Source: Klebsiella terrigena (lineage in GTDB: Bacteria; Pseudomonadota; Gammaproteobacteria; Enterobacterales; Enterobacteriaceae). From it: 64,000 nt of DNA. Location of the stretch: the NCBI RefSeq assembly GCF_006539725.1, contig NZ_BJNO01000014.1, positions 1-64,000 on the forward strand, read 5' to 3'. The notes below the pieces were generated by a model. It saw only the letters and a list, made by a program, of their open reading frames with translations. It made no database searches and was not told the DNA's origin. Numbering within the stretch: position 1 is the first letter of the stretch; every line of letters begins with the position of its first letter. The position numbers were made by a program, and so were the translations under genes. Of this stretch, positions 31,791-41,770 are shown one piece after another.

Positions 31791-34742
31791 TTACCAGGTG
31801 TATTTAACGCCCACGTTAGCAGACCAGTCCTGATCCACATCCCCGCCGCCGAGGTAGCTCACATCAGAGTAGGCGCTGAAGCTGCGGGTAAAGCTGAACT
31901 GCGTACCCAGCCCAACGCGTACCGCAGAACCTTCGGTGCCGTTATCGATAGCATCCCCGTTGACCTTAGCGTTGTTGTCGGCATCGTCATACACGTAGGC
32001 CAGCTTGAAGTAAGGCGTAAGCGCCTGATCGCTGCCATAGCTAAAGGTGTAGCCCGCGTCAACGCCCAGCTCATAGCGCATGCTGTCGTAAGACTGTTCG
32101 CCCACTTTCATGCCGTTGCTCAGGCGGTAGTCGTCCCCGGACTGGAACAGGCCGGATACGCTGCCGTACGGGGTCACATAGCCCGCATCGCCCAGCTTCC
32201 AGTCGTAGCCCAGCTTCAGACCAAAGCCCCAGGCGTCTGTGGAAGTCCTGCCATCGACGTACTGGCCGTTGCTCATGTTGGCAGACAGCTCGTTGCTGAA
32301 GCGAGAGTAGTTCAGAGAACTGTCAACAAAAACGTTGTTTGCAAAGCGAGCGGACGAGTAGACGTAGGCCGTCTGGCTGTCCTGATCCACCTGACCGCTG
32401 CGATCGCTCAGGTCGCCTTTCACGAAGCCCGCTGCGGCCCCGACGATCCACTGGGCATGGTTCCCCTCAATTTTGCTATCCAGCCCCAGCATGACGCCGT
32501 TCACGTTCTGATCGTAGCTGATAGCGTCATTGTCGCCGTTGAAGCTACCGCCAAAGTAGCTGCCCCAGACGCCGCCGTTATCCGCCAGACCATGCCGGGA
32601 GTGGGTCAGACGAGTCGCCACGGTATCCTGCTGCAGGTTCCAGATATTGCTGTTAGCGGACGGGATGCTGAGCGCCATATTCGCGTAATCGGTCAGCGAC
32701 CGCTGCTGCATAACCACCACGTTGCCTTCCTGCTTAGCCTGCCAGGTGTAGGCACCCAGATCGGCTTTGTTTGCCGCAGAGAAGGTGGCGGTGCTGCTCT
32801 TGTCGTTGACATAGACCAGCTCTTTGCCTTTGTAATCAGCAATGGAGCCCGTACCGACCGCGTTATCAATACGCACTTTATAGTTGCCGGTGGCGGCCGC
32901 AACGTTGTCGCCCGCGTTATCCACTTCGGACTGGTCAAAAGAGGTATCGGAGTCACCGTTGCCGTTGATGGTCAGGTGACCATCAGAGTTCATGGCGATG
33001 ATGCCGTAGCCGTAGTTAGGCTTAGCGGTATCATTAGTGCGATCGTTGGTTAAATCGGCATTCAGCACGAAGCGATTGCTGTGAACATTAAACACGCCAG
33101 CATGTACATCCCCGCGGGCATCCGTCGAGCTGGTCAGGTTCAGCGTATCGGCCTGCAGCGCGTACGCCGTGCCGTTGCCGACGTCCAGAATACCGTCGTG
33201 AGTCACGTTGACGAAGTTGGTATACAGCGCAGCATCATCCACGCCCCAGCCGGCGGAGACATCGTCGGCAATCGTGACGGTACTGCTGTCGATTGTCAGC
33301 GCGTGGGTCGCCACGTGGCCATCTTCATCGATCTTCAGGACAGAGCCGCCGGTCAGAGAGATGGTGTCAGAGACCAGGGTGGAGTCCGCTACGTTGACCA
33401 CAGAACCGCTGTTGATGCTTAAAGTATCAATCAGCGACGTTTTGGTCGTATCCCACCGTGAACCGCCGTTCAGCGTCACGTTGAACAGACCGCTCTGATA
33501 GACTTCGTTGCCGGCAACGTGACCGCTTTCACTGTAGGCCGTGTCGCTGCTGTTGACACCATAGGTTGACCATGGCCACAGGCTGTTCGCCGCGACATCA
33601 ATCAGCGTTGCGGTCGCTTCAGTGCCTTCGCCAAAGCTGTCGTAAACGCCATCGCCATCAGAATCGATCTGATGCGTGGAGATCGCGGCCCCCACCCACT
33701 TGCTGCCGTTATTCAGCGTAACATCCATACGATCGGTACCATCCCAACCGTTAGTGTCTACGGCAGAATTGGTATCCCGATAGCTGTCCGCACCGTTCGG
33801 GAAGAAATTGTGGTCAAAGTTACTGGAAAATAAGATATCCCCCATCAGGGTCGAATGAGTAAGGTTAACCGTCGTCTGCATCGCGTTATCCGCATTCGGA
33901 TTGGCGATGGCGGAGATCGCGACGTCATCAGCATTGAAGCCGGTACCGCCGTTCACGCTCAGGCCGCTCCCGCCGTAATCGCTGGCGTTATTGTTGTTGC
34001 CGAACCAGCCGGAGGTGCCTTCATCCGACCATGAGCCGGACGTCACGGTAGAATCCGCTACGCTAATCGTGTTCTGAAACACTTTGCCGCTGTTGACGCC
34101 GGTGCTGACGGTATTGTCGTCAATATCTCCCCACTCGTAGCCCTGAGTCAGAGTGATGCCGGCAACATGGGAGTTATTTTTGACGGCCAGATCGACCTCC
34201 TGATCCAGCGTAATGGCCGTCCCCAGATCGTAAACGTCAACAGCATGCGTATCTACGGAGCCATCGGCGTGCGTGCCGTTGTAGGTATAGTGCTCGTAGT
34301 TATCATCAATGGTCGAGTTATCAACGGTCAGCGCCAGGCGGTCATAAACGTAGCCGGTAGCGTCACGCCCCACGCAGTCGGTGGTCATGCACTCGGAGGT
34401 GATCATCCCGTGAATGGTGCTGTTTTTAATAGTCAGGCTATTGCTGTTCGCGTTGGTAGCAAGACCATCGTCCAGATAGTAAGTCGAGATCACGCCATTA
34501 ACGACGGACTTATTGATGACAGGATAAATGTCACCGTTATAAATACTGTCCGTCGCATAGTTATTCCAGCCTACATAGCCATTATAGTAAACGCCGTCAG
34601 CATAGGCAGCGTCGTTATAATGTTTAAATGTCGTGTAGTTGGTTCCAGATATATCAGTAACAGCACTTGCCTGAGAGGTGATAGCCAAAGTGCAGGCTAA
34701 TGCTAATTGTGAAACTACAAATTTCTTTTTCCAAGGGTGCAT
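31791..34742 (-). CDS. ehaB: AIDA-type autotransporter, EhaB-like adhesin
   Basis: This 983-residue type Va autotransporter has a signal peptide ending near TSQASA. A long beta-helical passenger (about 27-690) is rich in Asn, Asp, Thr, Ser and Gly, and a 12-strand outer-membrane barrel (about 715-983) ends in the terminal aromatic YTW. The sequence follows EhaB/YaiT (NGVISTYYLDDG, TIHGMITSECMTTDC, ENFWPF-like DHNFFPNGADSYRDT). In E. coli K-12 the locus is broken by an insertion element; here it is intact. A DSDGDGVYD segment near residues 357-369 looks like a calcium-binding loop. The chosen ATG has AGGAGG 7 bp upstream. EhaB is linked to biofilm and matrix binding in pathogenic E. coli. Confidence 0.9.
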   Translation of the reverse strand: MHPWKKKFVVSQLALACTLAITSQASAVTDISGTNYTTFKHYNDAAYADGVYYNGYVGWNNYATDSIYNGDIYPVINKSVVNGVISTYYLDDGLATNANSNSLTIKNSTIHGMITSECMTTDCVGRDATGYVYDRLALTVDNSTIDDNYEHYTYNGTHADGSVDTHAVDVYDLGTAITLDQEVDLAVKNNSHVAGITLTQGYEWGDIDDNTVSTGVNSGKVFQNTISVADSTVTSGSWSDEGTSGWFGNNNNASDYGGSGLSVNGGTGFNADDVAISAIANPNADNAMQTTVNLTHSTLMGDILFSSNFDHNFFPNGADSYRDTNSAVDTNGWDGTDRMDVTLNNGSKWVGAAISTHQIDSDGDGVYDSFGEGTEATATLIDVAANSLWPWSTYGVNSSDTAYSESGHVAGNEVYQSGLFNVTLNGGSRWDTTKTSLIDTLSINSGSVVNVADSTLVSDTISLTGGSVLKIDEDGHVATHALTIDSSTVTIADDVSAGWGVDDAALYTNFVNVTHDGILDVGNGTAYALQADTLNLTSSTDARGDVHAGVFNVHSNRFVLNADLTNDRTNDTAKPNYGYGIIAMNSDGHLTINGNGDSDTSFDQSEVDNAGDNVAAATGNYKVRIDNAVGTGSIADYKGKELVYVNDKSSTATFSAANKADLGAYTWQAKQEGNVVVMQQRSLTDYANMALSIPSANSNIWNLQQDTVATRLTHSRHGLADNGGVWGSYFGGSFNGDNDAISYDQNVNGVMLGLDSKIEGNHAQWIVGAAAGFVKGDLSDRSGQVDQDSQTAYVYSSARFANNVFVDSSLNYSRFSNELSANMSNGQYVDGRTSTDAWGFGLKLGYDWKLGDAGYVTPYGSVSGLFQSGDDYRLSNGMKVGEQSYDSMRYELGVDAGYTFSYGSDQALTPYFKLAYVYDDADNNAKVNGDAIDNGTEGSAVRVGLGTQFSFTRSFSAYSDVSYLGGGDVDQDWSANVGVKYTW

Positions 34743-35249
34743 TGTCATCCCTCCTCAGGGACGTAATATCGTTGATCCATCAATTATCAATACGTAGAAG
34801 AACATTATTATGCTTCGCGGAACGATTATGCGGTGTCAGCGGGGAAAGGTTCAATTATTCTTTAGCCAAAGTCCGAAACCGGACAATAATTTAATCAGCC
34901 CACTTCTCAGAAAGAAAAAATAAACACTCTAACTTCAGTTAATTAGCCACCAAATAAACAGAAGGTATAAAACAAACAAATACATTAGCAAACAAACAAA
35001 ACAACAATGAATAAGCAGACCAACACCCTCGCCCACATTAAATATATAAATCCCATTAACTCCAAAAACATCCAATAAAAAAATAAACATTATCTTGGAA
35101 TATAAATATTCGCCATGCGCATGCAATTCAGGAACCCATTATTATTGCCAGCGCCGTTCGCGAGGGGAGATTTTAAGCCACTTTCGTAAAACGCCCGCCC
35201 TCAGGTTCGGGTATACTGCAGTCTTTCATTTCACAAAATCAGGCAAACC
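34743..35249. other. AT-rich divergent region between ehaB and hemB
   Basis: This 507 bp region is strikingly AT-rich from about 34790 to 35150. It presumably holds the ehaB promoter and is a good candidate for H-NS silencing. A 63-codon hydrophobic frame on the minus strand (34935-35126) has no ribosome site and is rejected. TATACT at 35212-35217 is a plausible -10 for hemB. Confidence 0.55.
35212..35217 (+). promoter_or_regulatory. Candidate -10 element of hemB
   Basis: TATACT preceded by GG lies 33 bp upstream of the hemB ATG, at a suitable distance for a transcription start about 25 bp before the gene. I see no good -35 at the usual spacing. Confidence 0.35.
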
Positions 35250-36224
35250 ATGACAGATTTAATCACTCGCCCGCGCCGCTTGCGTCAGTCCGCTTCGCTA
35301 CGAGCTATGTTTGAAGAGACAACACTGAGTTTGAATGACCTGGTGTTGCCGATCTTTGTTGAAGAAGAAATCGACGATTACAAAGCCATCGAGGCCATGC
35401 CCGGCGTGATGCGCATCCCGGAGAAACACCTGGCGCGTGAAATCGAGCGTATCGCTAACGCCGGTATCCGGTCGGTGATGACCTTCGGTATTTCCCATCA
35501 CACCGATGCCAACGGCAGCGATGCCTGGAACGAAAACGGCCTGGTCGCGCGGATGTCGCGTATCTGTAAGGATGCGGTACCGGAGATGATCGTGATGTCC
35601 GATACCTGCTTCTGCGAATACACCTCCCACGGCCACTGCGGCGTACTCTGTGAGCACGGCGTAGACAACGATGCCACCCTCGTGAACCTCGGCAAGCAGG
35701 CGGTTGTTGCGGCAGCGGCCGGCGCTGATTTTATCGCGCCATCCGCCGCGATGGACGGTCAGGTGCAGGCGATTCGCCAGGCGCTGGATGCCGCCGGCTT
35801 TACCCGCACGGCCATCATGTCCTACTCCACCAAATTTGCCTCTTCGTTCTACGGCCCGTTCCGCGAAGCGGCGGGCACCGCGCTGAAGGGCGATCGTAAA
35901 ACCTATCAGATGAGCCCGATGAACCGCCGGGAAGCAATTCGCGAGTCGCTGCTCGATGAAGCCCAGGGCGCTGATTGCCTGATGGTGAAACCGGCCGGCG
36001 CCTATCTTGATATCCTGCGCGATATCCGCGAGCGCAGCGATCTGCCGATCGGTGCTTACCAGGTCAGCGGCGAGTACGCGATGATCAAATTTGCCGCTCA
36101 GGCGGGCGCCATCGATGAAGAAAAAGTGGTTCTGGAAAGTCTTGGAGCCATTAAGCGCGCCGGCGCGGATCTGATATTCAGCTACTTCGCCCTTGATCTC
36201 GCCGAGAAGAAAATCCTGCGCTAA
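35250..36224 (+). CDS. hemB: Porphobilinogen synthase (ALAD)
   Basis: HemB condenses two 5-aminolevulinate molecules to porphobilinogen in heme synthesis, as a cytoplasmic zinc-dependent octamer. It has 324 residues. The zinc cysteines are in [18 protein letters not shown]. The Schiff-base lysines are in [14 protein letters not shown] and in the [12 protein letters not shown] block. The sequence is close to E. coli throughout. Its neighbours are the autotransporter upstream and the acyltransferase gene downstream. Confidence 0.98.
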   Translation: MTDLITRPRRLRQSASLRAMFEETTLSLNDLVLPIFVEEEIDDYKAIEAMPGVMRIPEKHLAREIERIANAGIRSVMTFGISHHTDANGSDAWNENGLVARMSRICKDAVPEMIVMSDTCFCEYTSHGHCGVLCEHGVDNDATLVNLGKQAVVAAAAGADFIAPSAAMDGQVQAIRQALDAAGFTRTAIMSYSTKFASSFYGPFREAAGTALKGDRKTYQMSPMNRREAIRESLLDEAQGADCLMVKPAGAYLDILRDIRERSDLPIGAYQVSGEYAMIKFAAQAGAIDEEKVVLESLGAIKRAGADLIFSYFALDLAEKKILR

Positions 36225-36379
36225 ATCCGCCTTGCGGGCGCCAGGCTCCGCGCGCAGGCCGGGAACTCTCCTGACCTGCGCCGCGCTTTCGGGCCTGACA
36301 ATGCCGAATCTTCACCCAACTGCAATATAAGCGACACTTCCGCCTTCTACTGTCTGGGCAGGACCGAGGAGGAAGCGCT

Positions 36380-38080
36380 ATGTTTAGTCTCGACCATGTA
36401 CTCGACAACCTGTGGCCTCAGGCCAGGCCCGCCGCCTGGCAAAAGAAGCTGCTAAAAAAACTCCTCCATGAGGAAGAGTTTCAACAATTTGCCGCCCGCC
36501 ATCGTCACCTGAAGGGGCTCGATACGGTCGAACAGGTGCTGGAACACCTGAATATTCGCTGCGCAATCCCGGCGCACGATCTGGAACAAATTCCTGAACA
36601 CGGCCCGCTGGTGATCGTTGCCAATCATCCTACCGGTACCCTCGACGGCCTTGCCCTACTCTATGCCGTCTCCCGCGTTCGCCGCGATGTGAAAGTCGTG
36701 ACCAACCGCCTGTTGACCCACCTTGAGCCGCTCAGCTCGCTGTTCATTCCGGTCGATAACATCAACGGCCGTACCGCTAAAGCCGCGCTGCAGCAAATGG
36801 ATCGCCAGTTGCAAAACGGCGGCGTGCTGATCTTTTTCCCGGCAGGTGAAGTCTCACGCCCGACGCGCCGGGGGATCCGCGATAAGAAATGGCACCCCGG
36901 CTTTATCAAGCTGGCGACCAAATATCGCGCCCCGCTGCTGCCGGTGTGGATCCGCGCGCACAACAGCGCCCTGTTTTACGCCAGCACCCTGCTTTCAGAA
37001 AACCTGCCGCTGCTGCTGCTCATGCAGCAAATGTTCCGTCGCCGCAACAGCAGCCTGCCGATCGGCATTGGTCAGCAGATTGCCTGGTCCAGCTGGTATA
37101 GCCCGCAGATGTCTCCTCGGGAGCTAGCGGACCGCTGCTATCGCCACGTCGAGCTGATGGGCAAAGGTCTGGCGGGCATATTTAAAACGGAAAGCGCCAT
37201 CGCCCGCCCCGAAGACCGCGCGCTGATAAAACGCGAGCTGCACCGCGCGGAGAGCCTGGGGCACACCGCCGATGGCAAAACCATCTATCTGTGGCAGCGC
37301 AACGGTCAGGACGACGCCCCGCTGCTGCGCGAGCTCGGCCGCCTGCGGGAGATCGCCTTTCGCGCGGTGGGGGAAGGTAGCGGCAAGCGTCGCGACGTCG
37401 ACGGCTATGACGACGATTATCTGCATCTGATTCTGTGGGACGAGGAAGATCTGGAGATCGTCGGCGCCTATCGCTTTATGCCCACCGCAATGCAGCTGGA
37501 AAAGCGCGGGATGGAGGGGATTTACAGCTATAGCCTGTTCCATTACGACCAGCGGATGGACGACATTCTCCAGTACGGTATTGAGCTGGGGCGCAGCTTT
37601 ATTCAGCCGCGCTACTGGGGACGGCGCGGGCTGGATTATCTGTGGTCGGGCATCGGTGCCTACCTCGCACGCTACCCGCACTATCGCTATCTGTTCGGCC
37701 CGGTGTCGATTTCTGGCGGCCTGCCGCCGGCGGCCCGCGATCTGCTGGTGGCCTTCTATCGGCTGTGGTTCCCGGCGACCCACCCGCTGGCGGAGTCGCG
37801 CCGTCCCTATCCCGCTTCGCTACCGGACGTGCTGGCGCAGTTTAGCGGCGAGGATTATGCCGAGGATCTCACCCGGCTGAAGTCCCTGCTCGGCAATCTC
37901 GGCTGCGCCATTCCCCCGCTGTATAAGCAATACTCAGAAGTGTGCGAGCCGGGCGGCGTGCAGTTTATCGATTTCGGCAGCGATCCTGACTTCAACAACT
38001 GCGTGGACGGGCTGGTGCTGGTGGATTTGACCTACCTGAAGGCCAACCGCTATCAGCGTTATATCGGCGCGCATCTATAA
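36380..38080 (+). CDS. Two-domain acyltransferase, OlsF-like (putative ornithine lipid synthase)
   Basis: This 566-residue fusion has an N-terminal half (about 1-275) that is a PlsC-type lysophospholipid acyltransferase with the active-site motif NHPTGTLDG (His83, Asp89, five-residue spacing) and FFPAGEVSR (152-160). The C-terminal half (about 300-566) resembles the GNAT/hemolysin-type N-acyltransferase OlsB (LREIAFRAVGEGSGKRRDVDGYDDDYLHLILWDEEDLEIVGAYR in shape, then YSLFHYD, ELGRSFIQPRYWGRRGLDYLW). This order is that of OlsF, which makes ornithine lipids by itself. The gene lies alone between hemB and the tau operon, an insertion relative to E. coli. GGAGGAAGCGCT precedes the ATG. It could instead acylate another amino compound. 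Confidence 0.75.
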   Translation: MFSLDHVLDNLWPQARPAAWQKKLLKKLLHEEEFQQFAARHRHLKGLDTVEQVLEHLNIRCAIPAHDLEQIPEHGPLVIVANHPTGTLDGLALLYAVSRVRRDVKVVTNRLLTHLEPLSSLFIPVDNINGRTAKAALQQMDRQLQNGGVLIFFPAGEVSRPTRRGIRDKKWHPGFIKLATKYRAPLLPVWIRAHNSALFYASTLLSENLPLLLLMQQMFRRRNSSLPIGIGQQIAWSSWYSPQMSPRELADRCYRHVELMGKGLAGIFKTESAIARPEDRALIKRELHRAESLGHTADGKTIYLWQRNGQDDAPLLRELGRLREIAFRAVGEGSGKRRDVDGYDDDYLHLILWDEEDLEIVGAYRFMPTAMQLEKRGMEGIYSYSLFHYDQRMDDILQYGIELGRSFIQPRYWGRRGLDYLWSGIGAYLARYPHYRYLFGPVSISGGLPPAARDLLVAFYRLWFPATHPLAESRRPYPASLPDVLAQFSGEDYAEDLTRLKSLLGNLGCAIPPLYKQYSEVCEPGGVQFIDFGSDPDFNNCVDGLVLVDLTYLKANRYQRYIGAHL

Positions 38081-38134
38081 AGCGTCATCTCCCGGCCTGC
38101 GGCGCGCAGCGCCATAGCCGGGCGTCCCGGGGCG

Positions 38135-38986
38135 CTATCCGGCCCGGTAATACGGCTTATCGCCGAGGATCGTCGCCCGGTGCATGATGCGCCGCTGCGG
38201 CAGATAGTCGGCGTTGGCGTAATGCTGGGTCACGCGGTTATCCCAAATCGCCACATCGTTCGGCTGCCAGCGCCAGCGCACCTGAAACTCGGGTTTCGTT
38301 ATATGGCTAAACAGGAAGCCCAGCAGCGCCTCGCTCTCTTTCTCGGTGACGTCAACAATGCGCGTGGTAAAGCCTTCGTTAACGAACAGCGCCTGCCTGC
38401 CGGTCACCGGATGCGTGCGCACCACCGGATGCTGCAGCGGCGGGTTCTTCTCTACCGCCTCCAGCCAGCGCCGGTGCTCCTCTTCGCTGTTGCGGTATTT
38501 ATACTCCTGGAACGATTTACGGAAATCATGCTCCGCCCGCAGGCCGCTCAATAGCTGACGAAAAGGCTCAGAAAGCGCTTCGTACGCCGCCACGCCGCTG
38601 GTCCACAGGGTGTCACCGCCGGTGGACGGCAGCTCTTTCGCCGCCAGAATCGCGCCGGCGGGCGGCGTCTCGATGAACGTGACGTCGGTATGCCAGTTGT
38701 CGTTATCCGGCGGATTATCGTCATGGGTGTCGAGCACGATAATTTCATCGACGCCCGGCGCGTGGGGATAGACCGGATGAATATGCAGGTCGCCAAAGCG
38801 TAGCGCAAAGTCACGCTGCTGCTGCGGGGTAATATTCTGCTCGCGCAGGAACACCACCTGATGGCGCAGCACCGCGTGATACAGCTGCTCAAACTGGTTA
38901 TCGCTCAGCGGACGCGCGAGGTCCACGCCGGCGACCTGCGCGCCAATATAGGGCCCCAGCGGGGTAATGCTCAGACGTTCACTCAT
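38135..38986 (-). CDS. tauD: Taurine dioxygenase TauD
   Basis: TauD is a cytoplasmic Fe(II)/2-oxoglutarate dioxygenase that hydroxylates taurine so that sulfite is released. It has 283 residues, as in E. coli. The iron ligands His99 and Asp101 (NWHTDVTF) and the distal His in NRVTQHYAN are visible, and the 2-oxoglutarate Arg lies in the QRRIMHRATI block. The start [11 protein letters not shown] overlaps the tauC stop by 4 bp (ATGA), which makes translational coupling likely. An open frame continues upstream over tauC but is not conserved there. Confidence 0.97.
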   Translation of the reverse strand: MSERLSITPLGPYIGAQVAGVDLARPLSDNQFEQLYHAVLRHQVVFLREQNITPQQQRDFALRFGDLHIHPVYPHAPGVDEIIVLDTHDDNPPDNDNWHTDVTFIETPPAGAILAAKELPSTGGDTLWTSGVAAYEALSEPFRQLLSGLRAEHDFRKSFQEYKYRNSEEEHRRWLEAVEKNPPLQHPVVRTHPVTGRQALFVNEGFTTRIVDVTEKESEALLGFLFSHITKPEFQVRWRWQPNDVAIWDNRVTQHYANADYLPQRRIMHRATILGDKPYYRAG

Positions 38987-39810
38987 TGTACTTCTCCATG
39001 CCAGGGCGTCAGGCGGCGCTGCAGCGCGCGCAGCCCCAGTTCCAACAGAAACGCAATTATCGCAATCACCGCAATCCCGGCCAGCACCACGTCGGTTGCC
39101 AGGAATTCGCCGGCGGATTGCACCATAAAACCTAATCCGCGGGTGGCGGCGATCAGCTCCGCGGCCACCAGCGTTGACCAGCCCACGCCAAGACCAATGC
39201 GCAGCCCGGTGAGGATCTCCGGCAGCGCGCCGGGTAAAATAACCAGCCACAGCACCTGCGCGCGGCTGGCGCCTAACGACTGGGCGGCGCGGATGCGCAC
39301 CTGCTGGGCGCTTTTCACCCCCGCCAGCGCCGACATCGCCACCGGGGCGAAAATCGCCAAATAGATCAATAAGATCTTCGACGTTTCGCCGATGCCGAAC
39401 CAGATAACCATCAGCGGGAGATAGGCCAGCGGCGGCACCGGTCGGTAGAGCTCAATTAACGGATCGAGAATACCGCGCACCGTCGGGCTCAGCCCCATGG
39501 CGATCCCCACCGGAACGCCGAGCAGCACCGCCGCCAGCAGCGCGATGACGATCCGCGTCAGGCTCGCCGCCAGATGCTGCCAGAGGGTGGCATCCATAAA
39601 GCCCTGCGGGCCGGCAATGGCGATCAGCTTGTGCAGCACCTGGCCCGGCGGCGGCAGAAACAGCGGGCTAACCAGCTGTAGCGCCGCGACGGCCCACCAG
39701 ATAGCCAGCAGCACCGCCAGCGTCGCCGCGCTCAGCGTCAGCTGGCGGGAAACCGGCCAGCGCCACTTCAGCGGCCGCCGACGCGGTTTATCGTTGATGA
39801 CCACGCTCAT
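38983..39810 (-). CDS. tauC: Taurine ABC transporter permease TauC
   Basis: This 275-residue inner-membrane subunit has about six hydrophobic segments. The binding-protein-dependent permease (EAA) motif is visible as [32 protein letters not shown]. The sequence follows E. coli TauC closely ([21 protein letters not shown]). The start overlaps the tauB stop by 4 bp. Confidence 0.96.
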   Translation of the reverse strand: MSVVINDKPRRRPLKWRWPVSRQLTLSAATLAVLLAIWWAVAALQLVSPLFLPPPGQVLHKLIAIAGPQGFMDATLWQHLAASLTRIVIALLAAVLLGVPVGIAMGLSPTVRGILDPLIELYRPVPPLAYLPLMVIWFGIGETSKILLIYLAIFAPVAMSALAGVKSAQQVRIRAAQSLGASRAQVLWLVILPGALPEILTGLRIGLGVGWSTLVAAELIAATRGLGFMVQSAGEFLATDVVLAGIAVIAIIAFLLELGLRALQRRLTPWHGEVQ

Positions 39811-40574
39811 GAGAAGGCCTCCCGTTGTTCAAATACCCGGCTCAACACGTATTCACGCTGCTCGATAAAGCGCGGATCGGATTTAATGCTGCGGCAGGAC
39901 TCGCCGGCGACGAAGCGGCGGCCAAAGTCGAGCGGCAGGCGCTCCAGCACCCGCCCCGGTCCCGGCGACAGCAGCACCAGCTCGGTGGCCATAAACACGG
40001 CCTCTTCAATATCATGGGTAATAAGCAGGACCTGCTTGCCGGTCTCGTGCCACAGGCCGAGCAGCAGGGTTTGCATCTGTTCACGGGTAAAGGCGTCCAG
40101 CGCGCCGAACGGTTCATCAAGGAGCAGCAGCTGCGGGTTTGCCGCCAGCGCTCTGGCAATCCCCACCCGCTGACGCTGGCCGCCGGAAAGCTGCCAGATA
40201 AAGCGTTTTTCAGCCCCTTCGAGGCCCACCTTCTTCAGCATCTGCGCCGCGGTTTCCCGACGCAGCGCTTTGTCCACGCCCGCCAGCTGCAGCCCCAGCG
40301 CCACGTTATCCTGCACGTTACGCCACGGCAGCAGGCCTTCATGCTGAAAGACCACGCCGCGTTCGGCTCCCGGTCCGGTTACGCGCTGCCCTTCAAGGAC
40401 GATGCTGCCGTGCTGATAAGGCACGAATCCGGCAATCAGGTTCAGCAGCGTGGTTTTACCGCAGCCCGACGGTCCAAGGACCACCAGCAGTTCACCGCTG
40501 TCCAGCGTCAGGTTGATATCCGCCAGCGCCGGTTTGCCGCCGTAGTCGGCAAAGAGATGCGAGATTTGCAGCAT
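39807..40574 (-). CDS. tauB: Taurine ABC transporter ATPase TauB
   Basis: This 255-residue cytoplasmic ATPase energises taurine uptake through TauC. It shows Walker [10 protein letters not shown], a Q-loop in [11 protein letters not shown], the signature [14 protein letters not shown], Walker [17 protein letters not shown] and the switch His in ITHDIEEAV. It lies 11 bp downstream of tauA and overlaps tauC by 4 bp. It is a sulfur-starvation gene in E. coli, activated by Cbl and CysB. Confidence 0.96.
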   Translation of the reverse strand: MLQISHLFADYGGKPALADINLTLDSGELLVVLGPSGCGKTTLLNLIAGFVPYQHGSIVLEGQRVTGPGAERGVVFQHEGLLPWRNVQDNVALGLQLAGVDKALRRETAAQMLKKVGLEGAEKRFIWQLSGGQRQRVGIARALAANPQLLLLDEPFGALDAFTREQMQTLLLGLWHETGKQVLLITHDIEEAVFMATELVLLSPGPGRVLERLPLDFGRRFVAGESCRSIKSDPRFIEQREYVLSRVFEQREAFS

Positions 40575-40585
40575 CGTGACCTCCT

Positions 40586-41548
40586 TTATTTCACAAAACG
40601 GTCGGTGACGTACTGGCTGTAATCGGCGCCGGCATCGGGTACTTTGCCCTGCTCTTTGAGGAACTTAGCCGTATCGATAATCGCTTTGTTCACCGGCCCG
40701 TTCAGCTCCTGCGCCTGCTGCGCCGCGGTCAGGTAGGTATTGCCCTTCACCAGCCCGGGGACGTCCGCATCCGGCACGCCGCTGAGGCGCGACAGTTTGC
40801 TGATATTTTCCGGCTGCTTCAGCCACGCATCCGGGTTAGCGATGTAGGGCTGCTGGGCGTCGATTGCGCTCTTCGCAAAGGCTTTCACAATCTCAGGGTG
40901 CTTCTCGGCAAAGTCTTTACGCACCACCCACACGTCCAGGGTTGGCGCGCCCCACTCGCCGACCTGCGACGAATCGGTCAGCACCTTGCCCTCTTTTTCC
41001 AGGGCGTTGACCGCAGGAGCCCAAACGTAGGCGCCGTCGATATCCCCGCGCTGCCAGGCGGCAATAATCGCCGGCGGCTGCAGGTTGATAATCTGTACCT
41101 GGCCCGGCTTGATGCCCCAGTGCTTCAGCGCCGACAGCAGGCTGTAGTGGGTGGTGGAGATAAACGGCACCGCGATACGCTTGCCGATCAAATCTTCGGG
41201 TTTGGTAATGCTCTTTTTCACCACCAGCGCTTCGGAGTTACCGAGCTTTGAGGCGAGGAGGAAGACTTCAATCGGCACCTGCTGGCTGGCGGCTACCGCC
41301 AGCGGGCTGGAGCCGAGGTTGCCAATCTGCACATCGCCGGAGGCCAGCGCGCGCACGATGCTCGCCCCGCTGTCAAACTTGCGCCAGTCAACGGTCGCCC
41401 CGCTCTCTTTGGCAAAGGTATTGTCCGCCTGGGCGACTTTCGCCGGCTCGGCGGACGTTTGATACGCCACGGTGACGTTGACCGCCTGGGCCTGAAAAGC
41501 GGCGAATGCCAGGGCGGCGAAAAGTGTAATGCGCGATGCGTGTGCCAT
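40586..41548 (-). CDS. tauA: Taurine-binding periplasmic protein TauA
   Basis: This 320-residue periplasmic binding protein delivers taurine to TauBC. A signal peptide ends near FQAQA. The SsuA/TauA-type fold is seen in [44 protein letters not shown] and [22 protein letters not shown]. It is the first gene of tauABCD. A Cbl-type operator is expected in the 222 bp between it and mmuM, but I cannot define one by eye. Confidence 0.96.
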   Translation of the reverse strand: MAHASRITLFAALAFAAFQAQAVNVTVAYQTSAEPAKVAQADNTFAKESGATVDWRKFDSGASIVRALASGDVQIGNLGSSPLAVAASQQVPIEVFLLASKLGNSEALVVKKSITKPEDLIGKRIAVPFISTTHYSLLSALKHWGIKPGQVQIINLQPPAIIAAWQRGDIDGAYVWAPAVNALEKEGKVLTDSSQVGEWGAPTLDVWVVRKDFAEKHPEIVKAFAKSAIDAQQPYIANPDAWLKQPENISKLSRLSGVPDADVPGLVKGNTYLTAAQQAQELNGPVNKAIIDTAKFLKEQGKVPDAGADYSQYVTDRFVK

Positions 41549-41770
41549 AGTGTCTGCTCCCCTTCGTTGTTATGGGTGCAGTATTTCCGGCCTGATGCGT
41601 TTGATGAAGTAATTAAAAATTCTGGCTAATAGCCAATCGTCATTAGAAAAAAAGCGGCAAAAGATAGTTAAAAACGGGGATTGAGAAGCGGGAGCGCTGG
41701 CCCCGGTAAGCATTGCTGGGCGAGGGAAACGCCCGGCCGGCAGCGCGCTGCGCCGTCGCCGGGCTATCGG

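Noticed and set aside
34935-35126. 63-codon hydrophobic minus-strand frame in the ehaB-hemB gap
   Set aside because: AT-rich sequence readily gives Phe/Leu/Ile-rich frames; no ribosome site and no family features.
38987-39250. N-terminal extension of TauD by 88 codons
   Set aside because: It lies entirely over tauC in another frame; the 283-residue form matches the known protein and starts at an ATGA overlap.
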